DNA from: Cryptomeria japonica
Taxonomy: Eukaryota; Streptophyta; Pinopsida; Cupressales; Cupressaceae
Direction of reading: 5' to 3'
Assembly (NCBI RefSeq): GCF_030272615.1
Contig: NC_081409.1
Coordinates: 26,983,406 to 27,047,405 of the forward strand
Length of the DNA stretch: 64,000 bases
Positions 1-11,875 of the stretch are shown piece after piece (the first letter of the stretch is position 1; every line of letters starts with the position of its first letter). The translations under genes and the position numbers were made by a program. The notes below the pieces were generated by a model. That model worked only from the letters and a program-made list of their open reading frames with translations, had not been told where the DNA came from and made no database searches.

Positions 1-1087
1 TTCCTATTTGATTCTAATCTCACATTTTGAATTAGGTCTTGTCAATATCATCTTCAAATTGCAATCAATGGTTATGATCAATTTTTCATGTCAATTGCAC
101 ATCATAAATCATAGTTGGTGTCAAATTAGGGTTTTGTCCTAGATCTTTATCATTTCAATCAATTGCCAATCATCTTACATTAATTTTCAATTGATTTGAA
201 TCATTTTGGATTTTGTTCAATTGTCAATTATCAGCCTCCTTATCAATTTGGATCGATTCATCATTAGTCTTTATCAAGTCAACCTTCTTCTTCTTTTTTT
301 TATAAGGGGTAAATGCTTTTGACCTGGAGCTATGAACCAGTGAGGCCACAAACGGGGGACCTCATCCCCACACTTCACTTGTTCAAATCTGCGAGCACAA
401 CGACCCAGCGAAGGAACAAGGCCTTGCGAGCACAAAGGCCCAGCAGGGATTTGAACCATGGTGGCTGCTTCACCAACGAAATGTTTTAACTGCGGCACTA
501 CATGTCCGAAGACAAATTTATCAAGTCAACCTTCATCAAATCAACCTTTTATTAATATTTGATTGATTTATCATCGATCTCATTCAATCATCAATATTTG
601 TTTCTTTTTGATCAATTAGTCATTGGTCCTTTATCAATCATCCTCTATGAAATTAGTTTTTTTGATCAATTTGTCATTGATCTTCGTCAATCATTATCGG
701 TTCCTTGTCACTTATCAAGTCTTCATCATTTAATTGTTTGATCATGATCAACCTTATATCTTATTTTTTAATCTTGCCTTGGCCTATTTCATTTCTAACT
801 TATCTCCTATGGTTTTGTGGTTTAATAATTTAATCCTATTAACATTTTCCCTCTAGGTTAAGTGAATTTATTCATTTATCCTAAGTGTCCTATGTCCAAA
901 TTAAATAAATCATTTAATTGGCTAATTTTGTTGTGAACTAATTAATAAATGAGATTTATTAATTAGGTGTCATCTAATTTCCTAATTTCCTAATTTCCCT
1001 TTTTCCACCTAATTTTCTAATTTTCAAAATTCAATTTCCCACTAATTATTCCCCTCTAATTTCTCCTCTTTTCATGCTTCCCTTTTT
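1..1087. other. AT-rich gene-free DNA rich in TCAAT/ATCAAT words
   Basis: No supportable gene. The stretch is dense in short words such as TCAATT, TGATCAAT and TCATCAAT, on both sides of the SINE at 270-534, so the SINE interrupted an older low-complexity sequence. Such wording is common in decayed LTR or leader DNA, but I see no LTR pair, primer site or protein homology. Short open frames here are chance products of AT-rich DNA. Confidence 0.6.
270..534 (-). mobile_element. tRNA-derived SINE with 18-bp target-site duplication
   Basis: The body is about 288-516 on the minus strand. A perfect 18-bp direct repeat, TTTATCAAGTCAACCTTC, flanks it at 270-287 and 517-534. On the minus strand the head reads like a tRNA gene: an A-box-like stretch around 488-500 (AGTGCCGCAGTT) and a clear B box GGTTCAAATCC at 447-457, giving an internal RNA polymerase III promoter. 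The element ends in an A-rich tail with GAAGAAGAAG beside the second repeat copy, as expected from LINE-assisted retroposition. Inside, a GCGAGCACAA..CCCAGC block occurs twice (391-409 and 425-443). It carries no protein. The donor tRNA cannot be named by eye. The perfect duplication suggests a fairly young insertion. Confidence 0.78.
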
Positions 1088-1281
1088 TCATAATTGAAAG
1101 CTAATTTCATGGCTAATTTGTCATAATTGAAAGCTAATTTCATGGCTAATTTGTCATAAAACTGACATATCAATTTGTCATAAAATTGACATAGCCATTT
1201 GTCATAATTCTTGCATAGAAATATGTCATATTTCTTGCATAAAAGTTTGTCATGCTTTGACATAGCATTTGTCATGCTTCG
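1088..1281. repeat. Minisatellite: two 33-bp then about five 22-24-bp units
   Basis: Two 33-bp units (1088-1120, 1121-1153) share TCATAATTGAAAGC and GGCTAATTTG. They run into 24-bp units at 1154-1177, 1178-1201, 1202-1225 and 1226-1249, then a 22-bp unit at 1250-1271. Every unit starts TCAT and ends near TTTG, often with GACATA or TGCATA in the middle. The repetitive minus-strand frame at 1072-1290 is a by-product of this array. Confidence 0.8.
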
Positions 1282-1481
1282 TCCCCCCAATTCATCAATT
1301 TCAAATCAAGTTGCTTCTTTAGAATCTTTCATGCTAATTTCACGATTTCATCAATTTCTCTATAAATTGGTCTCTTTCATCAATCATTTTCAACCACATT
1401 TCAAGTATCCTTATGCTGTCGCTTTCGAATCGCTCTTTGAAATCCAACTTTCTTTCAATCACTTGCATTTATAGGTGACAC

Positions 1482-2362
1482 CCGCATAATTTGAAGGAGA
1501 AATAATGCCAATGGAAGAACAATGAAGGAGATACCTGCGTTGGTTTGCATTTCTTTTTTGAGTATTTTATCTAGAATCTTCATTCTTCTATTGAATGTGT
1601 TAGGATTGTATTTCATAGCATTTATCTTTGTGGTTGGCTAATTTGTGTTATGATTCCTTTTGTCTAATTTCGTACATCACATAACCAAAAAATCAAAGGT
1701 AGCTTTTAGGGATTTGACACTAAAAATAGAGGAGCTTTGCTAAATTTAGAGGAGGCCAAATTTAGTGGGTTGCTAAAAAAACGCCAAAAAGTGCCGATGT
1801 TAGTGGAAGTACAACAAGTTGGTACGATGTGCTGCAAAAACATTTGATTTGCCCCCCTTTTGAATTTTTTTAATGCACATTGTTTAATGTGATTTTTTTG
1901 TAAAATTTTTAATAATTTTTTTCAAAAAGCATATGCATGTGTGAAAGATTTTTACCAAACCTATGATTGGAGAAATTTTGGAGCACAAGTATGAGGGTCC
2001 ATACAACCATACGAATTTGTACGATACGATACAAATTCTTGTGTCCTAAAAAAATTGTTAAAAAATCAATGACCTCTGATTTTGATTCAGGTACTTAGGC
2101 CTCTTGAGAGCGATGATGAGCTTCGTTTTGTGCCAAAGTGCCCAAATTTTATAGCCACCCCACATTTTCTCTTAATTTTTGTGCCATCAACCGAATTGGC
2201 CCAAAACTACAATTATTAAATTTTTGATGAAACAACAGTCGATCTTAGGGTTTTAGGATGTCGCAAATATGATGACAACCTCTGTTTGAGCCCAATATGC
2301 ACAAAAAATCACCCAAGGTTGGATCCCTCAAGCAGAGTGGATAGGAACTTATCAGATCTGAA
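1482..2362 (-). other. Gene-free stretch, possibly interior of a minus-strand LTR element
   Basis: No open frame with recognisable protein similarity. It abuts a minus-strand primer-site-like motif at 2363-2374, so if that call is right this is the 5' leader and interior of the element, heavily decayed. I see no second LTR copy to the left, so the element would be truncated. Confidence 0.3.
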
Positions 2363-2765
2363 GCTCTAATACCATGTACAAGTTGATGATATAACCACAT
2401 GAGCCAAGATTCATCTGCAAGCAAAAAACACCTATCACATAAAAGAGATCAAACAAAGATTATATGCTCAATAACAAACTAAGAATTATGTATTATTGCA
2501 AAACAATGTTCGAGATACAATTACAATGAATGCATGAATCCTTATAAAAGGATGTATTAAACCCTATATGCGAACACTAATGTTAAAATTAAGAGAACTA
2601 AATCAATGCAAAGTAAGAGCTAAATTAAGCTCAATTACAGTTTGAACTGAAGCAATAAAAGCAAACTCTAGGTAACGAAAAATACTAAATTTTAGCTTAA
2701 GTGAAAAAAGTAATTAAAGGACCTAAATAATAAATAATTAGATAACTATCCTAATTACTCGAACA
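2363..2765 (-). mobile_element. Orphan LTR plus Met-tRNA-type primer-binding site
   Basis: On the minus strand 2374-2363 reads TGGTATTAGAGC, one base from the plant initiator-Met primer-binding site TGGTATCAGAGC. It directly follows a sequence ending in TGTACA. The LTR would run from about 2765 (starting TGTTCGAG) to 2375 (ending ACA), about 391 bp, with TG..CA ends and a TTTTATAAGG TATA-like box inside (near 2543-2552). No partner LTR is visible to the left, so this is a truncated element. The 2765 edge is inferred only from the TG/CA rule. Confidence 0.45.
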
Positions 2766-2840
2766 CCCACAAAAAGGCATGGTATGGGATGTCTTTGACA
2801 CCATGGGGTTGCAAGTTGAGTGGGCTTAACCTTGGAGAAA

Positions 2841-2918
2841 ACTTCATGGTTAAGTGCGCTCAAGTTGGAGTAGTATTGGGATGAGTGACCTCTCGGGAAG
2901 TCCCAATGCTTTACCTCT
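2841..2918 (+). pseudogene. 5S rRNA-derived relic (3' half with internal promoter)
   Basis: 2849-2903 aligns without gaps to the 3' half of plant 5S rRNA as I remember it, with about 42 of 55 positions equal. GTTAAG, GAGTAGTA, GTGACCTC and GGGAAGTCC are conserved in order and spacing. These cover the A-box to C-box internal control region of RNA polymerase III. The 5' half of 5S rRNA is not recognisable upstream. Plant Cassandra TRIM elements carry 5S sequence in their LTRs and some SINEs have 5S heads; either could be the source. I see no matching second LTR and no adjacent plus-strand primer site, so the carrier is undecided. A dead free-standing 5S pseudogene is the alternative. Confidence 0.7.
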
Positions 2919-2929
2919 ATGAGCATCAC

Positions 2930-5900
2930 CTAGATGCAATGAGTGCCAAGTGTACCATTCATTCTCATGAAAGATGGGTTCTTGTGAACCAATTCTCATG
3001 AATCATGGGTCAATGAGTTTGACTCAAAAAACTACATAGTTGAATCTTGCTAGTATTATCATAATTATCATGTCATTAACCAACAAAATATCGAAAGATA
3101 TGTTTTCACTCCCACATTGCTTTCCAACTAGTTGTATTTTTTGCATTGTTGCACAATGTTTTGTGTTTTATTTTAATGCTCCCACCACTTTTCCACTTTT
3201 TCTCACTTTTCTCCCCACACAATCTTCTAATGGTCTAGCTATAACACATTTTCAGCTGGCATTGAGAGGGTTTGGCTTACAATTTTTGTTGGACTCGTTG
3301 TGCTCACCCATTGGTTGCCAGTTGTTGCTTGCATCAAAGTGGGACATATGGTTATGCCGTTTTATGGGATTTTATGCATGGATCCTAATTCTGCATGTTG
3401 TTTTTTGGGAAGGATACCCATCTACAAAGAGAATATAGGTTTTTCCAATATTTTTTCTTGCATAATTTTAAGTCACCATAGTATTGATTTTGGTTACATG
3501 TAAATGATGAAAAATCACTCAATGTTCTTTTGGACTAGTTGTAGCTACCGAACACACAAATAGCATGAACTATACAAGCATAACTAAAAGTATAATATAG
3601 TATGACCAACTTAATGTTTAATATTAAGTACGTTATGATCAATGGATAGGGTTCAAAGATCAAAGTTAAGTTGTGCACATTTTTATTCAGACAATTGTAT
3701 TCATTCACAAAAGTCTTTTTTAATAAAAAAATTATGTCATTCATTGAAATCCAAGATTTCACTATTACAATAAAAATGATAAATAATGCGTGAATACAAT
3801 TATAGGGTATAGTCACTTTCAAAAATATTTAGGGGAACATATGAGTATAAAACTAAACCAAGAGTATGACTAGGAAAGTAAACAATAATTTTAAATGTAC
3901 AAGACATTCATAAATCATAAATATTATCACAAATTCTTTAATTGCATCACAACTAGCTCATAATATTGGCCTACAGAAGCACATGTATATCTTTCCTAAT
4001 AATGTTTTTAACACTCGACCAAATTTGAAAATAGGAGTTATTCAATTTTGTCAAGAAAATTATGACATGTTGGACTCATGAATAATTAATTAAATAAACT
4101 TTCCACATAAATGCATCTTACAATTTGAAAATAAATCAGTCTGTTGCCTATGTAAACTCAATAACTCATACCCTTAAGCAAAAATAAGATATATTCATAA
4201 CTAAGAACATTAAATTAAACTTTTACTGACTCAAGAATTGAAAAGTAACAACATTATTTTAAAATGAAGCTTAACTTGCTCTACTGTGTATAATTAAAAT
4301 AATAATAAATTTACTTTCCTTAAGAAATAAATTATGAAATATAAAGTAAATATAATTAGAATAATAATAAATTTACTTTCCTTAAGAAATAAACTAAATC
4401 ATGATTGAGTTTAATTTATTTGCTTAACCTTACCAACAAATAATTTCACTTACAATATGGAATGTAAATGTACTAAAAGAACATTGAGGATGAATAATGA
4501 CATATTTGGAGTGGAGTTTGATATTTACATTTTTTAAATAATTTTGACTTGTTACTAAATCAAATGTAAAAAAAAACATCATGAAATAAGATATAATTTT
4601 AGTACATTTTATAGATATTGAGGTTGATCACTTTTTTTCTTTTTGGTCCAACATTTTTATTTGACTAATTAATTTTATTTTTATACATTTTTAAAATCTA
4701 AGCTAGTCATCACTCTATAATTATTTCATAAGTAATCTATGATAAGTCCATATTATTTGAAATAATTTAGAGAAGAGTAGAATGCTCTCGTTCACTACCC
4801 AGATACAAAATACTCTTGATTTTAAACATGTAATTATTGGTTCTAACAATGGGATTTTTTACGTGTTCTATCAACCCTTCGTAAAAAAAGTAACGACTTA
4901 CTTTAGCATTGTTAGAGGATGTAGTTTAAGGGTTTCTAGCCCTTGCAAACTTCACAAAACCATGAATCCCTTTTTCATGATGAAACTAAACCCCTAGTTC
5001 ACAAAATCTACATAATCCTTGTGTTTTATAACCAACAATTCTCAGTGTTCGGTCAGGTGGTTTTCATTATACAAAATCCTTGCAAGCTTTGTTATGGAAT
5101 TGGCATAGGATGACAAAATGGCGAATATTGTACACTTAACATTGAAATAACCTAACAAATTTTAGTTTTTTACTAAAAAACCTGAAAGGGAAAAAATGCC
5201 ACAAGGAAAAAGCAGCGCGAGGAAAAAAATCTACAAAGGGACAAACCCAAAAATGGTCAAACTCACCATTATCCAAAATCCCCTTCAATTGGTTTGCTCG
5301 TTAATGCCAGCTTGAAGTAATCTACAAATCCTAGCTCTTCGTTGTTCACTCATTCCAAATGGGAGACAATTATCCTTTCTCCTTTTCTTGCTAGGCGTTG
5401 ATAGTGGGAATGGCCAAATAAACCGTGGGTAGAGTTTTATTTGGCTAAAAGCGGCCACAAGCATGACCTTTCTACGATTTGTTTTTGAAATTTCTTGACG
5501 TATGCAATCTCATATTGAAAAGTAGAAAGTTGCTATGGTCTATTTTGTTGTTGACCACTTAATTCACCGTTCAAATGATTGCCTCACATTTTCCCAAATT
5601 TTTTGTCTACTTCATTGCTGCCATCATGCCACCTTATGCACTGTATCAATATATAATATGATAATAAAGACATATCTTACTATACCATTTTATCGCAAAG
5701 ATAGCTACTACCATGCTTTTTAATGTGAGATCTTTATATATTTAATTACTTAATCAATAATAAACACTTTATAAACTATTCAATCACTTATATTAACCTT
5801 AAAACTTTTAAGAATTTTAATTAACACACACCATTTAATTAAAAGACTATTTTAAGTAGAAGCCATGTTTGACCTTTTAAATTAAAAAAAAGAAAAGAAA

Positions 5901-8900
5901 TGTATTTGACTAGGTACCTAATAAACAGATTTTGAAATTGGAAACAAAAAAAACAAGAGACACAAAGCGTCAAGTTCCTGCCTATAGTTATTATAGGGTA
6001 TAATAGATAACGGAGTTATTTATGAATATGAATATTATAATTGTATTAGCTATAATCATCAAGATTGGAGACAAAAATTATGTTATCGTTGAAAAGGTTT
6101 AATGATAAGATAATAATTGCTTATTAAGTTAAATCAACAGTGTGCATAAATAGAGAGTAATAGCCTAGAAAGTAAAAAGTCTACAAATTTATTAGTTACC
6201 TGTTCGTCTATAAATTTTGTGGATTTTTCAAATTATTATTTATACACAAGAATTTAATATTTTCATATTTATAGTGGATAGATAAGATTTATGTAGATTA
6301 TTTATAAATTTTTTTTTTTTTATATCTTGTAAGATGAAACACCACATTTAATGTTTACAGTAAAATATGAAATTATTTATTTGTTTTATAGAATTAATTG
6401 AGAAATATTTTTGAACATGTTTGATGCTTTTTCCTATACAGAATTGTGGGAACTTTTATTAGCATCTTCTATAAAACTATGAAGGTAGGAAAAGCACTAC
6501 AATCATGATGAATACATTGAATTATTCCGTAATAAGATAATGATCACATTTTAAGTGTTGTGAAATTTCAACATTTTGAAGATTACAATACAAAATAAAA
6601 TCATAGCTTGTGAAACTTTCTCATCTTTTTATTATTTTTGTGGACATACACTTTGTCAAATGTCATGTACTAGAGAGCTCTGTAATGAATTAGTGGTTAA
6701 TTGATTTCAGTTGGCTGCAAAGAATTTGGTTGTGTTTCTGTAAATCTTTATAACAAAAGACAAACAATTAGACAAATATATAGATAAAGTCGACAAATTA
6801 AGTATGAGGGTTAAAAGGAAAAAACTTACCTTTCTTGCAATCCAAACAATTAAAGAAAAAAGTTGTAGATGACTTTTTTTGCAATATCAAAGTTAGAAGA
6901 AAGCTGGTTGAAGAATTTGTCCATGAAAAGGCTGCTATTTCTGCTTGAAAATTGGTGTCAAGACAGTTGAATGCTTACCATCTATTTTGTTATGAGGGTT
7001 ATATAACTAAGAATTTGTAACTATTTTTTTTATTGAAATAAAAAAATAATTACAGATTCCAAGAGCCTAGAAGATCATGAGTAGTAGACAATGCTGCCAT
7101 CTCAAGGATCTTTCAAACTTACAATTAAGGAAGAACAATAATCTTACACAAACCTTCTTGTTGCATAACAATAATTCAATAAGTTCAACATTAAGAAAAA
7201 AATTACAACTCGAATATGATCAGAAACACACCCGTGCAAGCACAAGGTGATATCAAATGCTCTGCCAATAAACTAGCTTCACCCAACACAAAAATTGGAG
7301 TTGATTCCAAGCAAATTCTACAGATTGGATCAAATTGCTCACCCCTTGTACCCATGCATATTTTGGCAGTCTGAAACAGAAATCATTTTGACTTGATACT
7401 AATATTTCACATCAGGGGTAATAAGCAACTTTAGTTGGATTTCTACTTGCTCAGGATATGCATAATCCTCACTGCCAATTTAGGAAGCACACTTGATAAT
7501 TGGTCATCGTAGCCTTCATAGTTTGGCTCAACTTGTACTTACCATTTCCTTTCACATTAAACATAAGACATATCCTAAACATAGGATTATCTTACAATTA
7601 TGACATTACCACAACACTATTGAAATAAAAGATTCACAATCTAATTGTTCCTAACATAACTACCAAAGCAAAACTTCTTCTGGTCATTTAGGGCAATCAC
7701 CATGACTTTTAGTAGTGGCTTTAGCATAGTCATAAATTTAACAAATACCACATATCAAATGATATATTAAAATCCAAAACTACTTATGCTATAGCTGAAA
7801 AACGATGAACAGATCGATGGTGTTCTCAATCATATAATTACTAACTCAAACTTTCATTTTAGTCTAATCCTGAAGAATACATATAATCTCTTATTACATT
7901 GTTTGTAGTTCACAAAACATAAGAAAAACAGTATGGTTGACATTACCTTGATCACAATATTGTAGCAAGGTTATCATTCATTAATAATTAGTTGTATACA
8001 AATCCACACAAAGGTTATTGATATGCTACCAAGCCAAAATATTCAAATTTGAAATTGAACTGTACTTCACATGCAACGCAAAGATCAGTTGAATTTTTTT
8101 TTGATTTCATACTAATAGTGAACATGACAACAAAACATAAGTCGAACCAACAGAAATTTAAATCAAATTTCTCTAACAATACTCATCCAGAAAGGTTAAC
8201 CAGAAAATTACTTTACACGATTTTCATTACGAATAAGCAAAAATGAACAGATAGTTCAAAATTTTTACACAAGTAGCTAACAAGGACATTTAACTATGAG
8301 ATATACAAAATTTTAACAAACAAGCTAACCACCACGAGTTTTTGTAATACAACCACTCAGGTGCAAATTTATCATGCACAATAAATGATATATTTTCATA
8401 AGCAAGCAAGCAATAGATTGTATTTAAGCTCCAGTGAACTAAATTAAACAGATATTTAGAGACTTCTGCAAAATTTATACAACATAGGAGTACCATACCA
8501 CATATTTTTTTGGGGAAACTTACGCTTAAGGATAAATATGCAGCGATAATATTTTGAAAAAATCTTGGACCCTTTCTTCCACAAGAAGCTGCTCCAGTTG
8601 TGTCACATGTATAAGTATTTGATGATTACCATTAGCCATGGATTTGATTTAATAGAAAGAAGTCTACTGAAAACATCTTAATTTCATTGAATTCCAGCAA
8701 CATAAATGTTTTAACAATAGAAAAAGGAATGGATTTCAGACCACACACAAACAATTCTCATGTATGCAAATAAAAATCTGCACATTTACCTGTAACAAGA
8801 GAGATGAGGAGATTTGAAATTTCAAAGCAAGTAATACATATTCTTTTGTTCGTGGACAATGTTAAATTTGAAGAAAATATATGACCACTACTAAATTTCT

Positions 8901-9300
8901 TTGTGTGCACCGGTCAATCAAAATTAATGCTAGTTTTCAACCCAAAAAAATCAAACTTATCAAGAGAGGATGTTTCTAGACAAAATTAAATGTGACAAGT
9001 CCACATACAGTAAAATGTACAATACAAATAGTTCTTTGTATTCGATGAAGGAGACCAAAAAATTTAAATTTATTGACATTTTAAATGGTTGTTAAATTTG
9101 TGACTTAAAATTTAGGAAAATACATTTTTTGCAATGATTGTTTGTAGAGTACACCAATAAGAAAGGAGATAAATAGTATTATTTGAATTCTGAGGAAATA
9201 TGCTAAAAAAATAGAAATATAGAAGTATGAACAAACTTAAAAAAATAGTCTCAAATGATTGACTACCTTAAAAAATAAAATGCACCATATGAATGCATCA
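2930..9300. other. Long AT-rich gene-free region
   Basis: About 6.4 kb with no frame that resembles a protein. It is AT-rich, with many homopolymer A and T runs and a short duplication at 4290-4394. I see no LTR pair, transposase, RNA gene or conserved regulatory motif. Open frames of 60-130 codons here have no repeated residue pattern or known domain and are treated as chance. Confidence 0.6.
4290..4394. repeat. Local duplication, period 62 bp
   Basis: A 42-bp segment containing AATAATAATAAATTTACTTT and CCTTAAGAAATAAA occurs at 4290-4331 and again at 4352-4393, nearly identical, separated by about 20 unrelated bases. Confidence 0.75.
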
Positions 9301-9480
9301 GTATTCCTGCCTATCCGCAACAACTAATAATAACAAAGTTCATGCGAGTAAGCCGGCAGCTGACATGTATCCTTCTCAAGCACAGAGATTTTAGGGTACA
9401 TAAATTTTCTCCATGCACACTTTATTTTGTATTAACTACATTCCTTTTCCTCCAAAGAAAGCTGAAACAATCATTTTATC

Positions 9481-9807
9481 ATGGATTTGGACGACCTTAA
9501 TGAGCTGGAGGAAAGAATCCAGTCCCTGCAAGCTGAAAATTCAGATCTAAATGCAACAATTGCAGCAGTAAGAGCCCAATTATCAGTCTTTGACAGCTTG
9601 ATTCTATACCCAACCTATACAAAACAGTTGGCTGCTTATCCAGAGGCACAGAGACCCATTGTGGAGTTGGCCATGAAGGCCAATTTTTATAAAAAGTCTC
9701 ATGAGATACAGCAGATGACTAGGGCATCCATGGCAGCTGCAGCAGCGAAATTGCCTGATAAACTTGGAGGAGTTGGGTCTTCAAACAAAGAAGAAAAATC
9801 GCGATAA
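9481..9807 (+). CDS. Unrecognised 108-aa coiled-coil protein or exon
   Basis: This is the only frame in the window that reads like an ordinary plant gene rather than a transposon. Composition is balanced, with none of the low-complexity wording around it. Residues 1-35 form a heptad-like acidic coiled coil (LNELEERIQSLQAEN region). A Tyr/Pro-containing middle follows (LYPTYTKQLAAYPEAQ), then an Ala-rich helix (MAAAAAKL) and a charged tail (NKEEKSR). The ATG at 9481 is the first in frame, and two tandem stops follow (TAATAA). Immediately after them lies AAG|GTATTTG, a possible splice donor, so the frame could be a last coding exon with a spliced 3' UTR, or a processed retrocopy. I do not recognise the family. 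A degenerate copy of the exon end lies at 10461-10530. Confidence 0.5.
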   Translation: MDLDDLNELEERIQSLQAENSDLNATIAAVRAQLSVFDSLILYPTYTKQLAAYPEAQRPIVELAMKANFYKKSHEIQQMTRASMAAAAAKLPDKLGGVGSSNKEEKSR

Positions 9808-9829
9808 TAAGGTATTTGCTATGAATAAA

Positions 9830-10260
9830 CCTCGTTTTACCGCTCTATATTTATTTGGGTTTGAATGTGAACCTTAGTTGCTGAAAACCTATGTTTTAAT
9901 AAGGCATTTTGTTGAGACTGAGCTAATAAATAACACTTGTTGTACCGTGTTTGTTTTCCGGGGTTTGTATATGAAACCTAGTCTTTTAAAACTCATGGTT
10001 AGTAAGGCACCGTTGAAACTAAATTCATGAATAACCCTTGTTTCACCAAGTTGTTTTGGGTCTGAATGTGAACCCTAGTGGTTCAGAACGTATGGCTTAT
10101 TAGGGGATTCTGTGGAACTCTTTTAACGAATGACCCTCCTCCTACTTTGTTCAGAACGTATGGTTTATTAGGGGATTCCGTGAAACTCTTGTAACGAATC
10201 ACCCTCCTATTTTTTTTTTGAAACCCAGATACTGAATAGCCCTTGTTTTATTGTTCTTTT
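9830..10260 (+). repeat. Degenerate tandem repeat of about 100-115 bp
   Basis: Four diverged units follow the small ORF. Each contains a version of GAATGTGAACC..TAGT, then an A/T-rich segment with TTA(A/G)TAAGGCA or TTATTAGGGGATTC, then GAATAACCCTTGTTT-like or GAATGACCCTCC-like endings. Units begin near 9849, 9953, 10055 and 10145. They probably form intronic or 3' flanking DNA of the 9481 ORF. Divergence is high, so the array is old. Confidence 0.55.
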
Positions 10261-10460
10261 TTTTTCGTTCTCAATGACAACCCACGCAATTGGAAGTAGA
10301 TTAAAGCCCTAGCTTCAGAAAGGTGGTTTCTAAAACTGTGTTAGAATTTTATATTTAAATGTATAAATCCTTTTAACTTAAGATTTTATGTTAATGATTT
10401 CTTGTGCTAGAGAACCTCTTTTTCACTATGGTAATGTTTTGGGTCTAAATGCAAAACCGT

Positions 10461-10530
10461 AGCTGCAATGAGGCATATTTTTTCTGATAAATTTGGAGGT
10501 GGTGCTTTTTCAGAAAAAGAACAAAATTCA
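10461..10530 (+). repeat. Degenerate copy of the end of the 108-aa ORF
   Basis: GTAGCTGCAATG..TCTGATAAATTTGGAGG..GAAAAAGAACAAAATTC parallels the end of the 9481-9807 ORF (GCAGCTGCAGCA..CCTGATAAACTTGGAGG..CAAAGAAGAAAAATC) in the same order. It suggests that the exon end took part in the local duplication that made the repeat upstream. No intact frame remains. Confidence 0.5.
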
Positions 10531-10755
10531 TGAAAATGGTTTTAGTTCTGATGTGTAACCCTGGTAGTTGAAAACCCAAAGACTCGGTAATGCATTTCTT
10601 CAAACAAAGTTAAGGAATAACCTATTTTCCATGGCATTTCCGGGATGGGGATGGTGGGATGGCAGGGGACATGATTCAGGTATGGCAGTCCGACGGCCAT
10701 CTTTGGGGTAATGTTGGGGGATGGCAATATATGTTTTTTTTGTTTTTGTTTTTGG

Positions 10756-10972
10756 AGAGAATCAAATTTCCACAACCTGATGAACATCAGTATGACAGCA
10801 GCAATATAACATGCCAATGTTGAAATGATGTTGGATGATGTCTGCAGAAGCCTGCATGCCAACCACATTCCAAAAAGAAAGTTCTTTTTTTTCAGAGAAA
10901 GAGAGAGAAAGAGAGATAGAGTCAAATTTCTACAAGTTGATGAACAGCAGTATAACAACAGCAATATAGGTC
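10756..10972 (+). repeat. Duplicated segment, copies about 160 bp apart
   Basis: AGAATCAAATTTCCACAAC..TGATGAACATCAGTATGACA at about 10756-10810 recurs as AGTCAAATTTCTACAAG..TGATGAACAGCAGTATAACA at about 10918-10972, each followed by GCAGCAATATA or ACAGCAATATA. A GAGAAAGAGAGA run lies between the copies. No coding potential. Confidence 0.6.
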
Positions 10973-11039
10973 CTATACTATCAGAGACAGCGATAAAATA
11001 GATTATGGACAGGAAGAAGCAGATAAACAAGAAGCACAT

Positions 11040-11875
11040 AGATTAAATCAGCCCATATTTAGAAAAAGATTAAAGGGAATGCAGTCCCCATCTAATCCCA
11101 ATATTATGGGTAGAAAACCACCCATTTTTTTGCAACACCTGATGTTCAGAGTGAACAACCCACTGTAGTCAAAAGATCAAATCTTAGTTTATATGATGGT
11201 ATTGTGATTATTTTTGATTTCCTAATAGAACTTTTGAAGAACAGAAAATTAAGAGATCTTTTTTCTGTGTGCCAGGAAACTATTTCTTTCACTTATAGAA
11301 GAAGCATTGGCACCATTTTTGTTAGTTTCACTCCAATGCAGCATTGGTCTTTCAAATGTAAAGTCTTCAAAAGGTGTTTGCAGTTTTCCTAAATGTATGT
11401 TAGCATCATCCTTCTGTATATATTTGAATATTTAATAGACTACTGGAGCTTTGTTTCCTAGAAAGGCAGATTTTCTTAATTGACTTTGTATATATTTGCT
11501 GTTAGATGAGGCTGTGAACTTGGATTGTTGTAAATGGTACACCGAGGTTCTATCTATTGTCTGCAGTATTTATCAGAATAAACATTCTAATATGTATGGT
11601 ATGGTTTGATGCTCTTTGGAAGCTTAGACGTATACCAACTCATGTCTGGAGGTGCAAAACAGTTTGAATTGGTTTTGAACCACATTTAAATTGTTTTACT
11701 GAAAACTTTACATAATTTTTTTTGTAATAGAGACTTTTTTTGGCCTAGCACCATATTTTGGTTTTGTAGATTGATTATGCATGTGTAAAAGTCTAAACTC
11801 TAAACTAAATGCTTACAAAATCAAACAAATCCAAAACTATCTCAGCAACAGATTTTTTTTTTAAATTATATTTTT
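11040..11875. other. Gene-free AT-rich stretch
   Basis: No recognisable coding, RNA or repeat structure between the duplication ending near 10972 and the chromovirus LTR edge near 11876. Confidence 0.5.

Noticed and set aside
447-500. A functional tRNA gene
   Set aside because: A and B boxes are present, but the segment has no acceptor or anticodon stem pairing that I can see and is followed by SINE body and A-rich tail.
2841-2918. Functional 5S rRNA gene
   Set aside because: The 5' half is absent and about a quarter of the aligned positions differ.
3040-3822. Genes of 67-132 codons
   Set aside because: AT-rich chance frames overlapping on both strands, with no domain or repeated pattern.
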